Positions 25,754 through 38,700 of a DNA stretch of 64,000 nt are shown here, in pieces (position 1 is the first letter of the stretch; each line of letters opens with the position of its first letter). The notes below the pieces were generated by a model, which was given only the letters and a program-made list of their open reading frames with translations, ran no database searches and was not told the DNA's origin. This DNA is from Dipetalonema caudispina (Eukaryota > Nematoda > Chromadorea > Rhabditida > Onchocercidae): positions 55,457 through 119,456 of the forward strand of contig JABVXV010000192.1 of assembly GCA_013365325.1 (NCBI GenBank), read 5' to 3'. The translations under genes were made by a program, and so were the position numbers.

Positions 25754-27235
25754 CTCAACTCGTTTCCAACAAATCCAATTAATTTCTATCTCAAATTTTT
25801 GTAAATAGGTTGAAGATATTAATTCAAACGATATCACATGAACTGGTCTGTGTTTATAAGCAAATAATATATAGGATGCACATTTGAGTCCGATCTTTCC
25901 CAACTAATATTACTTTGGAAAATTTCGATGGAAGTAACAAGTATAAAGAATGGTCTCAAAGTATTCGTGCGCAATTGTCATCAGAAGTTTGAAGGAAAGT
26001 TAGGATTGAGAAAGACGGCCGGCGACTACCACTATAATGGTAGTATTAGGATAAACTTATAGACTGATATAAATACCATTAATAGTATCATTTAGCCAAA
26101 CTTTGCTTGTGACGATTGGAAGCGCTTTCTCTTCCCTTCATCCCATTTTTACTATAAAAAAGAGGGAAAAAAATAAGGAAGGAAGACCCTAACAAAGAAA
26201 TACGGTTAAATTTGAAAATAAATTATTCCCAAGTTAAGTTAAAATTAGATTGAGATTAAAATTAAAAATGAATGTTAATATTAAAGTACACAAGGCTGAA
26301 TTGAAAACATAGAGTAGAATAAGGAGAAGAAAGCAGCAGAGGAAAAACACTTGTCACCGTACAGTTGTCCTTTTCTCATTTCTGTAAAGGTTAGTAAATA
26401 TCTGTCCATCCAAGCTAATCTTCTGCATAATTTATGCTTAGTATTGGAATTATTATGATTTGGAGACAATTTCAGCTTTTGAGAAAGATTTTCTGAAAAA
26501 TGCGAGAATTAAGGAGTAATGCGTTCATTCTATTAAAACTTTACAACAAATCAGAAAGCTCTCAGTGCCAATCGTACAAACATTCCCATATGTATACACA
26601 ATACCACAGCACATCGATATTTTGTTTTTAAAATTAAATTTGCAAAATGATGCGAAACGAAAGAATTGCGAAGAAGGGCCGTAAGATGTCAAATGTGCCG
26701 TGTTATGAGTCGTTTGTCGGTTAATGGGTGGTGTAATTTGTTGTGCCATGATCCGTTTCTGTTCCGGTTGTTTCTTTGATGAATGTTGGGGGAGGGAGGT
26801 GATTTTATCAGTATTGATGATAAGATTGACAAGAAATCTTTCACTTGCTGGCTTTTACATGTTTTTATATTTATTGTCTTCTCGAAATAATCATTTATAT
26901 TTTGTTCATTAAGTGAAGCAAATTTAAGCTTGAAACAAGTACTCTACTTTTTGAACAAAATGTTTTGCTAAATATTCTTGGCTAAACTTTTGTGCAGAAA
27001 TTGACTCCTGAGCTCGCTTTTTGTTTATTAAACAAAATGCTTTTCCAAATCGAACATTCTTCCCTTATGTATCAAAGACTTATGGATAATCAAGTTTTTT
27101 GCTGGTACTTTATTTCATTTACAGATTATTGTTTATCAGCATCAAGTTCACTTTCAAGTCAACAACAATCATAACAACACTGCGAATTCAGATGCTTGTA
27201 GGGTGCAAAGGTATCTGCGATGAAGCATTTGGATA
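25754..27235. other. Divergent region between SNM1-like and NSY-1 genes
   Basis: Roughly 1.5 kb between two start codons on opposite strands. It should hold both promoters. Locally GC-richer patches occur at 26000-26030 and 26650-26800, but open frames there are short and unrecognised. The NSY-1 side ends in a leader ORF described separately. Confidence 0.5.
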
Positions 27236-27238
27236 ATG
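27185..27238 (+). promoter_or_regulatory. NSY-1 leader: acceptor-like site plus 14-codon uORF
   Basis: GAATTCAG ends at 27191 and looks like a splice acceptor. The ATG at 27192 follows it directly and opens 14 codons (MLVGCKGICDEAFG) whose stop TAA (27234-27236) overlaps the NSY-1 ATG (27236-27238) as TAATG. If the acceptor is used for trans-splicing, the first ATG of the message would be this uORF, and NSY-1 would depend on reinitiation or leaky scanning. Confidence 0.5.
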
Positions 27239-30200
27239 GCTGAACAACCGAACGCGGACATTTGTCCAATACCGCTACCTCCCCGAACAGCTCCTCCGGG
27301 TGTTATTACCCGTATACCATCCGCCATCACTTCACCATTACCCACTGATAAATATGCACTAAATGCCGCAGCACATTTTGCCCGAAAACTTCAGGTTTTT
27401 TTCTTCGCTTTATCTCTATCGCAAAATTAATATTTCATGTTGTATCATGAATGAACTCCAGTAGTAGATCCCGCTTAAAAATGGAACTGACAAAACTGTA
27501 TTTTGGTGAAGTTTTGGGAAGTAAGAGTGAGGTATAGTTTTAGCCAAACTGGTATTTCGCGCAACCGAGAAATGGTATTTTCCGGTTAAATCCCATTCTC
27601 GTCATGTGTTATAATAACGGAGATGTTGAAAAAGGAAAATATATGTATAAGTAGGACATGAAGATATAAATTCTTGTATGAAAATTTTAAGTAGTAATGT
27701 AAGAGCACGATGCAGTCAGGAACGAAAGTTATGATTTTACAACTTCAGATGCTATTTGCAGCTCATTTCTGCATTTTGTTAGATTCTTAGATTTCAACTT
27801 TTAAACCGAATAATTTCGAAAAATTAGATGATGGCCCTACGTCCCGTGTTTTCAGATTGTACTAGTAATGGATTTGAAGGCTGCAAAAAATATGAAAATA
27901 CGTGAAATGGCTTGTAATGATGTTCAGAAGGTTGCGGATTCACTGAATGTTAATTTAACGGTAAGCATGTTATATGTGCATAAATTGATTTTTCCAAAAA
28001 AACAAATTAAAATTCAACAAATTTAATGGTATCAATAACTTTACGTTGTGCTAAGCTTTTTGCTTTTGAACACATATTTTAAAAAAGATTGGCAATCTAA
28101 AAAGCAGTAAAAAAGTTTTTTTAAAACTTTGAAACGAAGGTTGTTGCTAAGATAATTCCAGCACTTGGATTTTGATCGTCTTGATTTTGGCGAAACAAAT
28201 GCTCTTGATGTTTTTTACAACGCTGATGTGGCACTGGTTGATGTTTCCATTGCGCAGCAACAGCCAAGTCTTTGTTATCATATCGGAGTTCGTGAATCCA
28301 TGGGCCAGTCGTACAATATCATCTTGACGGAAGAAACTTCTGAATCACTTGTTAAAGCGCTTAAAGTATGTGCTAAATTTATGGATTAAATGATCTAATT
28401 TGCTTTTGTGTGTATAAATACCAGCCGTTTTATTAGAATAGTTGGTGAGATAGTTTATTTTTCGTGGTAGACCGCATTTGGCATGCAGTTATGCCACCAA
28501 TAGAATATACCTTACATTGAATAGGCAATTTTTTATTTTGATAAATTAACAACATCAGTTACTTTCCTTCATGATTTAGAATGTTTTATGTCCCTAACAC
28601 TTACCGTAATCGAAAATAGCCTTTTATATCTCTGTTATTTTGTAGAAAATATTGAGAACTGTCGATGTTCCTAGTGTCGGTAAAATTATTGCGAAAATGC
28701 AGTATTTGGAAAATATATATATATATATATATATGTCTTCAGAAAACATTAGCTCACTTACCGCTAATAGTATACATTTTACCGACTGACAGTTCATCGT
28801 TGGTATCGGTCGACAAAACGTCGAAGATTGAGAGTTTGTCGCAACTGAAAAGTGGTATTGATCAAATAGCTGAAAAGGTACAGTTTTGTTTTGAATTTTT
28901 AGAAGATTTGAAGATTTTTCGTGTGTTTCTTTTTTCTTTCAGTTTTCTGTTAACTGCTTTCAGTTAATACTCTTGGCCATGAATATTGCTATTAGATCAG
29001 GGGAGCGCGTCTTCAGTAGTAATGGGATTGCATGTAAAGGACACCAACATGTTTTTTTTTTTTTTTTTTTCGAACTATGCAAACCACTAACTCATTCCTC
29101 TTCATCCATTACACTCTTTTAGGAACGGGAATGAAATTCATGCTGTTTATACAGGTACGGATGTATCTTTTATAAGATATGAAATTTTTTAGAATAGTTA
29201 ATAAGTCAATTTTCAGCCGTATACCAAATGCGGACGTCTGGTAACATTCCGTTCGAGGATGAAGCAGGCTTTGAAAAGTGTCCAAATTGAAGCTTCGGCA
29301 CATTCGCGTGAAAAATTTTTGTCTGATCTTCGAAAGGCACGTGAAACTCAAGATGTTGCTGAAGCTAATCGATTCCTCGATAAAATGAGGCATCGCCTGG
29401 ATAATCCGGATGTACTAAGTGTTGACACACTTTATCAATTCATGTTAAGTTACAGGTAAATTTAGTTAATGATTTTTAGAATTGTTACTTCTTCAAGTGT
29501 GATATTTTGCCGAGCGTTCATTGTCTACCCAATCATCCACTGCAAGCAGCTTCTATATTAACACAGTTTTGTTAGAAAGATAGGTTTCACGGTTTTCTAC
29601 AAAAAATTTGCAATATTAACTATCAAATAGTTCGCGTCATCTATTCGTTAGTTGTATTATTGGGATCTAAATTTTTCCTGATTAACGAACAACAGAGTCT
29701 TCATAACAAAAGTTAATTTCACTGATTTTTTTCACCTCTTCTTGCATTCTTACGTCGCAAGAAGATATCACTATGGATTTTATGGAGAGAATACTGTCGT
29801 CACATGCACAATATAAAATTTGGTTCAATTATCAAATTTGGAGCAAATTGGTAGTTGTCTGGCATGAGAGCTTACCAGCAAAAAATAGTTGGTGTTTAAA
29901 TAATTGATAAAGAAAAATTTTCACTTTGCGCTCAGTGTAGCACATCCGAAAATGCGGTCTTCACCAAGAAGTTGATTTCAGAGATTACCAGAATTACGAT
30001 GCGATGATAAGTCTTTACGATGATCTAAGCCGGATCGAGAATTGTTCCATTGTAAACGCGCAGGCTATTCGCTTCCTTTACGCTTTTGCGCTTAATAGGT
30101 ATTGTTTCGGTTTCATTTTTTCGAAATACTTAAGATTTGTTTGCAGCATAAAACTGGAAGGCAGTTTCTTTTTTATTGCATTTCTTATTATTCAGTATAG

Positions 30201-32699
30201 GTCTTTTCCTAGTGATGACATACTTTATGGGGCACATATCCGTTATATGAATATCCTGATAGCAATGTACTTGATGCAAAACATTAGGTATTGATGATTA
30301 GTCCTTCGGCTAATTAAATCAGCCAAAAATACTTCACGCAGTTTTTGGCATTATGAAACTTACCCCTGCCTCTACACTTGATAAGGTTTCTCTTTGGGGT
30401 GATGAAGAGTCCAATTTCCTTCATTTATTTGTTTATGGATTATCTGTTGTTAGGATTAGTCAAAAATTTAGAATTCGTTTAATTTTTTAGACGTAACGAA
30501 GAAGGTGATCGTGATCGAGCTTTGCAAACGGTATTGCAAGTAACTTCCAGTTGTAACGATGGCGCTGCCGTTTCGCCTGATATAATATGCTTAGCAGGAC
30601 GTATCTACAAGGATAAATTCATCACCAGTAATTATGAAGATCGTGAATCACTGAATAAAGCAATTGAGTGGTATCGACGAGCATTCGATCTATCACCCTT
30701 GGAATACTCCGGAATAAATTTGATAACGTTGTTACGTGCTCGTGGTGAAACGTTTGAAAATAATAGTGAAATGCAACAAATTGGTAATTATAAGTTGTCA
30801 TTGGTGGTATAGCCTATTGTTCAATAACAGTATGATATAATGCAGGGTGCTATGTTACGTTTATCATTTAGGGTGTTATACTCAACCTTGGCCGGTGGAA
30901 TGAGTATAATTTCTGCCAGTACTTGTTTTATATCCATAATAATGGATAGGATGTTAAGCAAAAAAGCCACCACTCATAAAAAATGGAACCCTTATAAATA
31001 CTTAAGAGTCAAGGGTTTTCATTTATTAAATTACAGCTGTCGTACTTAACAGTTTACTTGGAAGAAAGGGCGCTTTGGCGAACTTAACTGAATATTGGGA
31101 CGTGGCCACATACTTTGAGGTTTCAGTATTAGCTGACGATTATCCCAAGGCATGCCAGGCGGCATTGAAAATGGCGATTTTGAAACCACCTATTTGGTAA
31201 GTGAAATGATTCCTTGAAAACGACATCATTTTATGAGATATTTGAGTTATATTGAATAACTGCTGTTTTTTGTCGCACGAACACGTCATTTTCTTTACCC
31301 GTTATTTGTTTCGAACTGATATTTCAGAATCTTATCACTCATGTTCTAACTCAGGGTGCGAAAGTCCGAAGTATTTTTCTAAAGAAAAAAAGGAGGAGAT
31401 AAAATGAAGGAAGAGATAAAATGATGAGGGAAAAAAAGGAAGAGAAAACAGTTATTATCCTAACTATAAATCACTTTCACCAGTATTCTGAGTAGTATAG
31501 TAATCATTTTCTCTAACTAAACTTCATTACTTACGATAGGTTTTTGAAATCAACAATGGAGAATATAAAATTGTTAAATCGTTGCGCAGCAACAATGTCA
31601 CCAGTAGAAAAAGAAAAACAACAATTTTTGTTTTGGTCAGAATTTTTCATGGAAGCTATCGATTCAGAAGAGGAAATTGTTTGCGGGCGTTTCCCGGTTC
31701 TTATTCAAGAAGTTACAAAGGTTACTTTGTTCAGCGTTTTTCTTTTGTGTGCATTTGTCTTATAACATTTCTAAAAATTGTGCTTTTTAAATACTAGTTC
31801 TTTTACTGGGTACAAATCCTCTCTTAGATTTAAAATACTTTGCTTCTTGCAGTAGGGCGAATGAATGATGAATGCACGCTAATGCTACCGAAATGTAAGA
31901 CGTGTGGCTCTCAAACTTTATAGTTTTTTAACAAACATTAAGCAATAATACTTAAACTGTTCTACTTTTATTCCAGCAATACACTCCAAGCTTTTTAACT
32001 CTGAATGTAAGCGAAGGTTCGATAATTCTCAGTCATGTACTGGAGAGCAGTCAGCAAAAGAAACCTCCTCCGGGTGAGACACCTTTCTTTTTTTGTGAGT
32101 TTATTGAAGGTGTTATTATTTTTGCTGGATTCTGGCATCAATTTTTTGATAGTTAAATCGTCTTCTGCACCAGTTCACGGGTTCTTGTTGATGTATGTAG
32201 ACAGGTGAATAATCACAGATTAAATCTTTAATAATCATGCTAATAACTGAAATTAGCTATAGCATTGAAATGATTATTTAAATATTAAATACGTATGGAA
32301 CATATAACGTCTTGTATATCGCTGCATATTTCTTCAAGAATGTTTAACTTTGACGTTTGTATATCATATTTTCTTCTGCTGTAGGCATCCATCGGTGGCA
32401 TTTCACTGCTGCAAATATTAAAGCAGTTTCTGCATCCAAACGTGATGATCGTTCTATGTTCCTTTACGTCCATGAAAATTCAGATGATTTCAACTTAGTA
32501 TTTCCATCTGCTGCTCACTGCAATAAGTATCTTTTTGGTTTTTTCTACCTTTTTTATTAGTTAGTTCATGTAAGATGGATTTTTTTGACGTTCAATTTTT
32601 GTAGGGTAATGGGTTCGTTGATCGAAATGATTAATGAATTGGATGGTAATGCAGGCCGTGTTTTACATGACTGTGAAGCCCAGAATCGCTTGGAAGTAA

Positions 32700-32748
<49 letters not shown>

Positions 32749-35700
32749 TTGCACTTATTGGTAATCTACAATATTTTAGTTCTTATTTACATTTGCTTGA
32801 TATTGTAGTTCGAATATGAATTAACAAACAGTGGTGACCGTGTAGTACTTGGTCGCGGGACATATGGCGTTGTTTATGCTGGAAGAGATCTATCGACACA
32901 GAGGTAAGAACTTTGTTGCTTAACTAATTTCAAACGTACTCTTTTTTTTTCGTGTGCTTATTTATTTGGTTTGAGATGTCCACTTATCGTCACCCTCGAA
33001 AATACAACTTGCATTTTCTTCATGAATTTTATCACTTACTTTTCTGTGTTATTGTTTCTCCCACCTTCACTATAAAGATTCGAATTATGGTACTGAACGG
33101 CCCTACAGCTGATTTGCGAACAAATATATGAAGTACTTATATTTATAAATCATTTTTAACTATCGCAGATATCACAACACACCTTTCTCTATTCTTTGTA
33201 TACTATGTGAGTTGATTCGAGGCAGTATTTCATAGAAGATTCTGTCGTATTCTGTGATTCTAAATGCTGTGAAAAATTTCAAAAATTGGTTTAAACTTTT
33301 AATCTATAATAGATCGATAGTGGTAAAAGAAGTGGAAGTTAAAAATGAAGAGGAAGTGCAACCACTGATGGAAGAGATTCAGTTACATTCGACCCTTTCA
33401 CATCAGAATATTGTCCAGTATCTTGGATGTAAACTAGTCAAAAAAGATCAAGGGAATGACATTTTTCAAATTATCATGGAGCAAGTCCCTGGAGGTAAGC
33501 GAAATTGTGATCAGCATAGGTTATGCAGATGCCACTTCAAAATAACTTTAAAATAAAACTTCAAATTCGAATCGCAAAAGAAGATTTTTTTACAGGCAGT
33601 TTAAGCTCGTTGCTGCGAAGCAAATGGGGTCCACTGCTCGATAATGAGAAAACGATGGCTATATATGGTAAACAGATACTTGATGGATTACGCTATCTGG
33701 TATGTCTTAAGACTTTTTGTCTTGTATGTGTTTATGAGTGATTCAGATTGTATATTTGCATTCCGTCATCTTGTAAATAAGTAGTTTTCAATCTGTTTTG
33801 AACTATGTTGATAGTTTAGCTTCTTTTTGCACATATTTTCTCCTCTTCTTAATTTTTTGGAATAGCAAGAGGTCATCAGAATAATTCGAGTTTCATCATA
33901 ATTTTCGTGATATTGGAATATGACAGTAAACCAAATACATCAGCTGTTCCAGTCCTATCTGTCCCATGTTGTCTCATTCGAATTCGATTTCCCAGATTGC
34001 TATTTTCGTAATTTTATGAAAAATTGTTGTAGCATGATCAAAAAATAGTACACCGTGATATAAAAGGAGATAATGTATTGGTGAATACATACAGTGGTGT
34101 TTGTAAAATATCTGATTTTGGCACATGCAAAAGATTGGCTGGTCTGAATCCGGTAACGGAAACATTCGCTGGAACCTTGCAATATATGGCGCCAGAGGTA
34201 AGCTTTTTCTCCAAAAGAATTATTGGTACTCTATTAATTCATTGCTTATCCATATGTTTCTACTGCTAACAGCTGAAACCGAGATGGTTTCCTAGATGCA
34301 CCATGATACGACGACAGAGATTTACTACATACATGATTTCCATGCTGTTTAATTTTCCACTCATATTTTTATTTAGGTAATCGATCATGGACAACGAGGA
34401 TACGGTGCTCCAGCAGATATCTGGAGCTTTGGTTGTACGATGGTTGAAATGGCTACCGGGCGACCACCGTTTGTTGAACTCGGCTCACCTCAAGCAGCAA
34501 TGTTCAAGGTGGGGATGTTCAAGACTCATCCACCGATACCAGATGGTTTGAGTGAACGATGTAAACGATTCATTTTGAGGTACGCTAAATTTATTCGCTG
34601 CCGTAATGGTGATAGGAATAATTTAGCCCCAAAAATCATCGTAATGGTGATAGGAATAATTTAGCCCCAAAAATCATCGTAATGGTGATAGGAATAATTT
34701 AGCCCCAAAAATCATCGTAGTGGTGATAGGAATAATTTAGCCCCAGAAATCATTGGAAATAGGACCAGCAAGTGCTTATATGTTTTGCAACGCATCTTCT
34801 GACATAAGCAGCATGCAAAAAAACAATTGTGCATTATTAGCCTGGTAAAAAACATTTTCATTAAAATAGCAGAATTATGATAACATTCTGTGCAACCTGT
34901 CTTGTTAGAGCCAACTGCACACAGCCAAAGATGGTCTCTGACTATAACTCTTTTGTTGCAGTTACTAAAATAGTTTGTTTTTTTCTAATTTCATATTTCA
35001 TTTATGATTTTCATCATTCTTGCTACTGCGTTATTTGTAGGTGTTTTGAACCCGATCCACGGAAACGTGCCACAGCAGCAGAATTGTTAATGGATCCATT
35101 CATACAGCACTTAATACCACATTCGTATTTTTTTCTTTTTATTACCAGTTATTGTTTTTTCATACAGATAATGGGAATTTATCTGTGGCTCAGTTTATCA
35201 TAATGATGTGTTTTTCTTTCAGAAATCGAACTGGAAGTGCTAATAAAAAACACTTCGAAGCATGGAAATATAATCGTGGTGAGTTTATGCATGAATCATT
35301 CGAATATTGAATTTAAGCTAGTTCTGTGTTGCTTGCTTCACTACATGTTTGATATCATTAGTGTACTCATTTTTATGTGTTTGATACTGTCAAATCATTC
35401 CACCTTACATTCCTTAAACCTTCGATGAGATGAGAGAAGCAAGCAATTATGGAAATATTATTTATCATCGCATTCCTCTTATCCTTTTTGTTTTTATCGT
35501 ATCTAATTTTAATGTATATTTTGCACTTAATTCTACTAGATTTTAATAATGTATGGTTATTTTCTTAGAATTTTATGGGTTTTTTGAATGAATTTCTACC
35601 TTGTTTTACTCATGTTATCTTCGGTATGTAACTCATCACTTTCACTGCTAGGTTTAAAGCTTTTCCTTTTTCTTTTTTCTGTGCCTGCGCGGAATTATTG

Positions 35701-38700
35701 CAAACTAAAGAACAAAACAGTTTTTTTTTTTTTTTTTTCAGCTGTTCTGTTCATGTTAACATAGGATACAAAATTTGCAGAAATGCAGCGCTCAGTGTCA
35801 TATATAGGTGCGCAAGGAGAAGCAGGTAAAGATACGGAAACAGTAAAGAATTTACATTTGTTAATTGAAAGTGCAACTGCTCCACGTCTTACATCATATC
35901 AACTGGATCATAGTACTATCAGTCCAAATTCTTGCAATTTGCAGCTCAGTCAACCCTCATCACCAGTCATTGGTAATCATTTCATATGTTACTTTGTCAT
36001 TTAAAATCATTTACTGATTTTACTTTGTTTGGTTCATTTTGCTTTTCTAAGAAATTTTTAAATCTATTTTCGGATGAAAACAACCGAGATGAATTTTTGC
36101 AGATGATAATACTCACCCGCAATTGAATTCATCGTCATTATTTGGTAGTCCTTCGATAAATGGTGCTGTCCCATCGTTTACAAATTCCAGTTCCTTAAAT
36201 CGGACTGCTTCCGACGAGAGTGGAATGTCTTCGCGTTTTTTTATGCTGAAGAAAGATTCCGAACGGCGGAACACCTTGGCTCGTTTCATGTTGGATTATA
36301 AAATTGAAGTATTTCTTTTCCCATTTTATTTGCAGATGAATTTAGATTGCAAACAAATTAGACAACTTGTTGAATGCACAAAGAAGAACACTATTTCTAG
36401 AGGATTTAAACATGATTGCATCTGAAGGTTTCAGTCATAATCTTACTCATGACCCAGCTTTGCACGCCTTTATATACTGTATTTGATATTCGAGCACTTT
36501 TGATGTTTTTCTGAATTTTTGGATTATTTACTCCCTATTAATTTCTTTTTTTCTAGATTATTGATAACTGGTATGAGCATCTTACAAAGAGTCAACTTAC
36601 GGGCGATTTAGTTGTCACAAAGGTAAGTTATTTGTCGTTATAAGAAGACACGAGATTGGTAATAATTAAACAATAAATGTGAATTTTGTTTATGGTTTAT
36701 GAAGTTTTTCAATATCTTATTCAATACGAAGATTTTTAGGAGATGTTGCTAACTTTACTGCTTGGCATGCGCAGCTATTTATTTTCAAAGGACACAGCTC
36801 CTATACAGGTATATCTGTATTTGTTTATGGTCTACTGAAACCTGAAGACATTACGCGTTGAGAAGGCTAAAGCAGTGAGTCTGTTTCCCAAACAGTGCGT
36901 AAAATCATCAGGGTACTTTGAAACTACGTATTACTTTCGGGAGAGAATAATTGGAGTCCTTGCCATTTATAATAAAATGTCATCCTTGAAATACTCTTTT
37001 TTGAAAAAAAAAATCTTTGAAATCTTTGAAACCTTCGATTTATAATCACATTTTCAGGATGCTATTGATACAGTTCGAGCACAGCTTGATTTCGAGCCTG
37101 CCGCAATATCACAAGTTAATCTTGCATTGTATGGTTTTTCAGAAGCAGTACAACCCTCACTTCGTCAACAAACCATCAAACCACACTGGATTTTTGCCCT
37201 TGATAATCTGATACGTAGTGCTGTGCAAGCTGCTGTTAGTATTCTTTCTCCAGGTCTGATTTTCATATAATTGCTTAGTGTGCATTTTTTTTTACGACGG
37301 CAACGACAAACATTTTTATCGTACAAAGCGTTTACGAATCGTCTCCCTTATCACCTCATTTTAAAATATATCAGCATTGCTTCAATAGCTGACGTAAATT
37401 TCCCATGAACAGAGCACAACGTTTATTTAATATAGAAAGATTATATATCTTTGATGCGCGAATACTTTTTGTCTTCGATGCTCAAATAGATACGATTTTC
37501 TGATACCTATTAGATTCGTGATATGCCATTAAATATTTTCTGTAACTCCTAATATTTTATCCAGATTTACAACATAAACGCATTTAAACGGCAATGAGAA
37601 CAAGAAGTAGTAAAACGAGAGAAGTTGAGAAAGAATTGCTGTTTTTTTTAAGTTAAGAAGTAAAATGTGACTGAAAAAACAAAATATGAGTAAAAAATAC
37701 ATTAGCTTTATAAAAAAAATTGGATAAGTGACTGGACTCATTTCATCGGAATAAATTACAGTTGTCTTCTTCGTGAAGAAAGATGCGTTACGCTGTTTAT
37801 GCGTATCGATTGTGTTAGCATGTCTGTCCATTTTGTTATTCCACTTGATTTCATCTTTATAACAGCTAAATTATTTTTGTTTTTAAATTTCTGGGAACCC
37901 GTCCCCGACGTTTTTTTTTTTGTAAATTTCAATGTAAGGAATTCTTGCATGTAACTAAAAGAAGTACTAATGTTTCGGGATCAAAAGTTCAATCTGTTGC
38001 ACTTTTTTCTGTAATAATATTGAGTTACATTGATTTCATAATCTTTTAGCATATTGACCGATTGCAAGGCATAATTTGGGCTTAGTTTTCTTCTGGCGAT
38101 GAGGAAATCAGATGATTGATTCTGTTATATTTCTAATATTCTCATAATCATACATCCAGCGTACTTCCGGGTTTTTTTGACGAGATTTATACCAGCAAAT
38201 TTATGGAATTATCGTTTGAATATATAATTTGATTTATGGCGCTTTTTAAGTTTGCTATTTGTGGCCACTTGCACTGTTGCTATGGAGGAGTTTTTCGATG
38301 ATATGTAGCATATCAGATTAATAAAATTATTGAGATATTTAAGTGCAATGCTTGTTTGCTTTGACTAAATTGAAATCTTGTAGTAAAACAAAAGCATTCT
38401 TATATTTGGCTATGTATATCGAATAGGTGTGGATGTATTGGATAGAAATATGACGTCCAAGTATGGGTTTTTCAAGTTAGGTTTTCGTTGATTTATTCAT
38501 TCCTTTCAATTCACCTGTTGGTGAGGGTGTGGTACCACAACCGATGAATTTTTCAGATCTGTCAGCAATGCTGTCGGTACAGGATGCACCGGGTAATCGT
38601 ATGTCATCGATATCTCGCGAGAGTGGTGGCTCTCACAGTGAACATTCAACCGTGGATAGTCAGTCGTGTTCTGTATCCCGTGGTATTACACGAGAAGCCA

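Noticed and set aside
36336..36427. Candidate extra NSY-1 exon starting [13 protein letters not shown]
   Set aside because: Every frame leads to a stop or a phase clash with the next exon; direct joining of 36308 to 36557 reproduces the human ASK1 spacing exactly.
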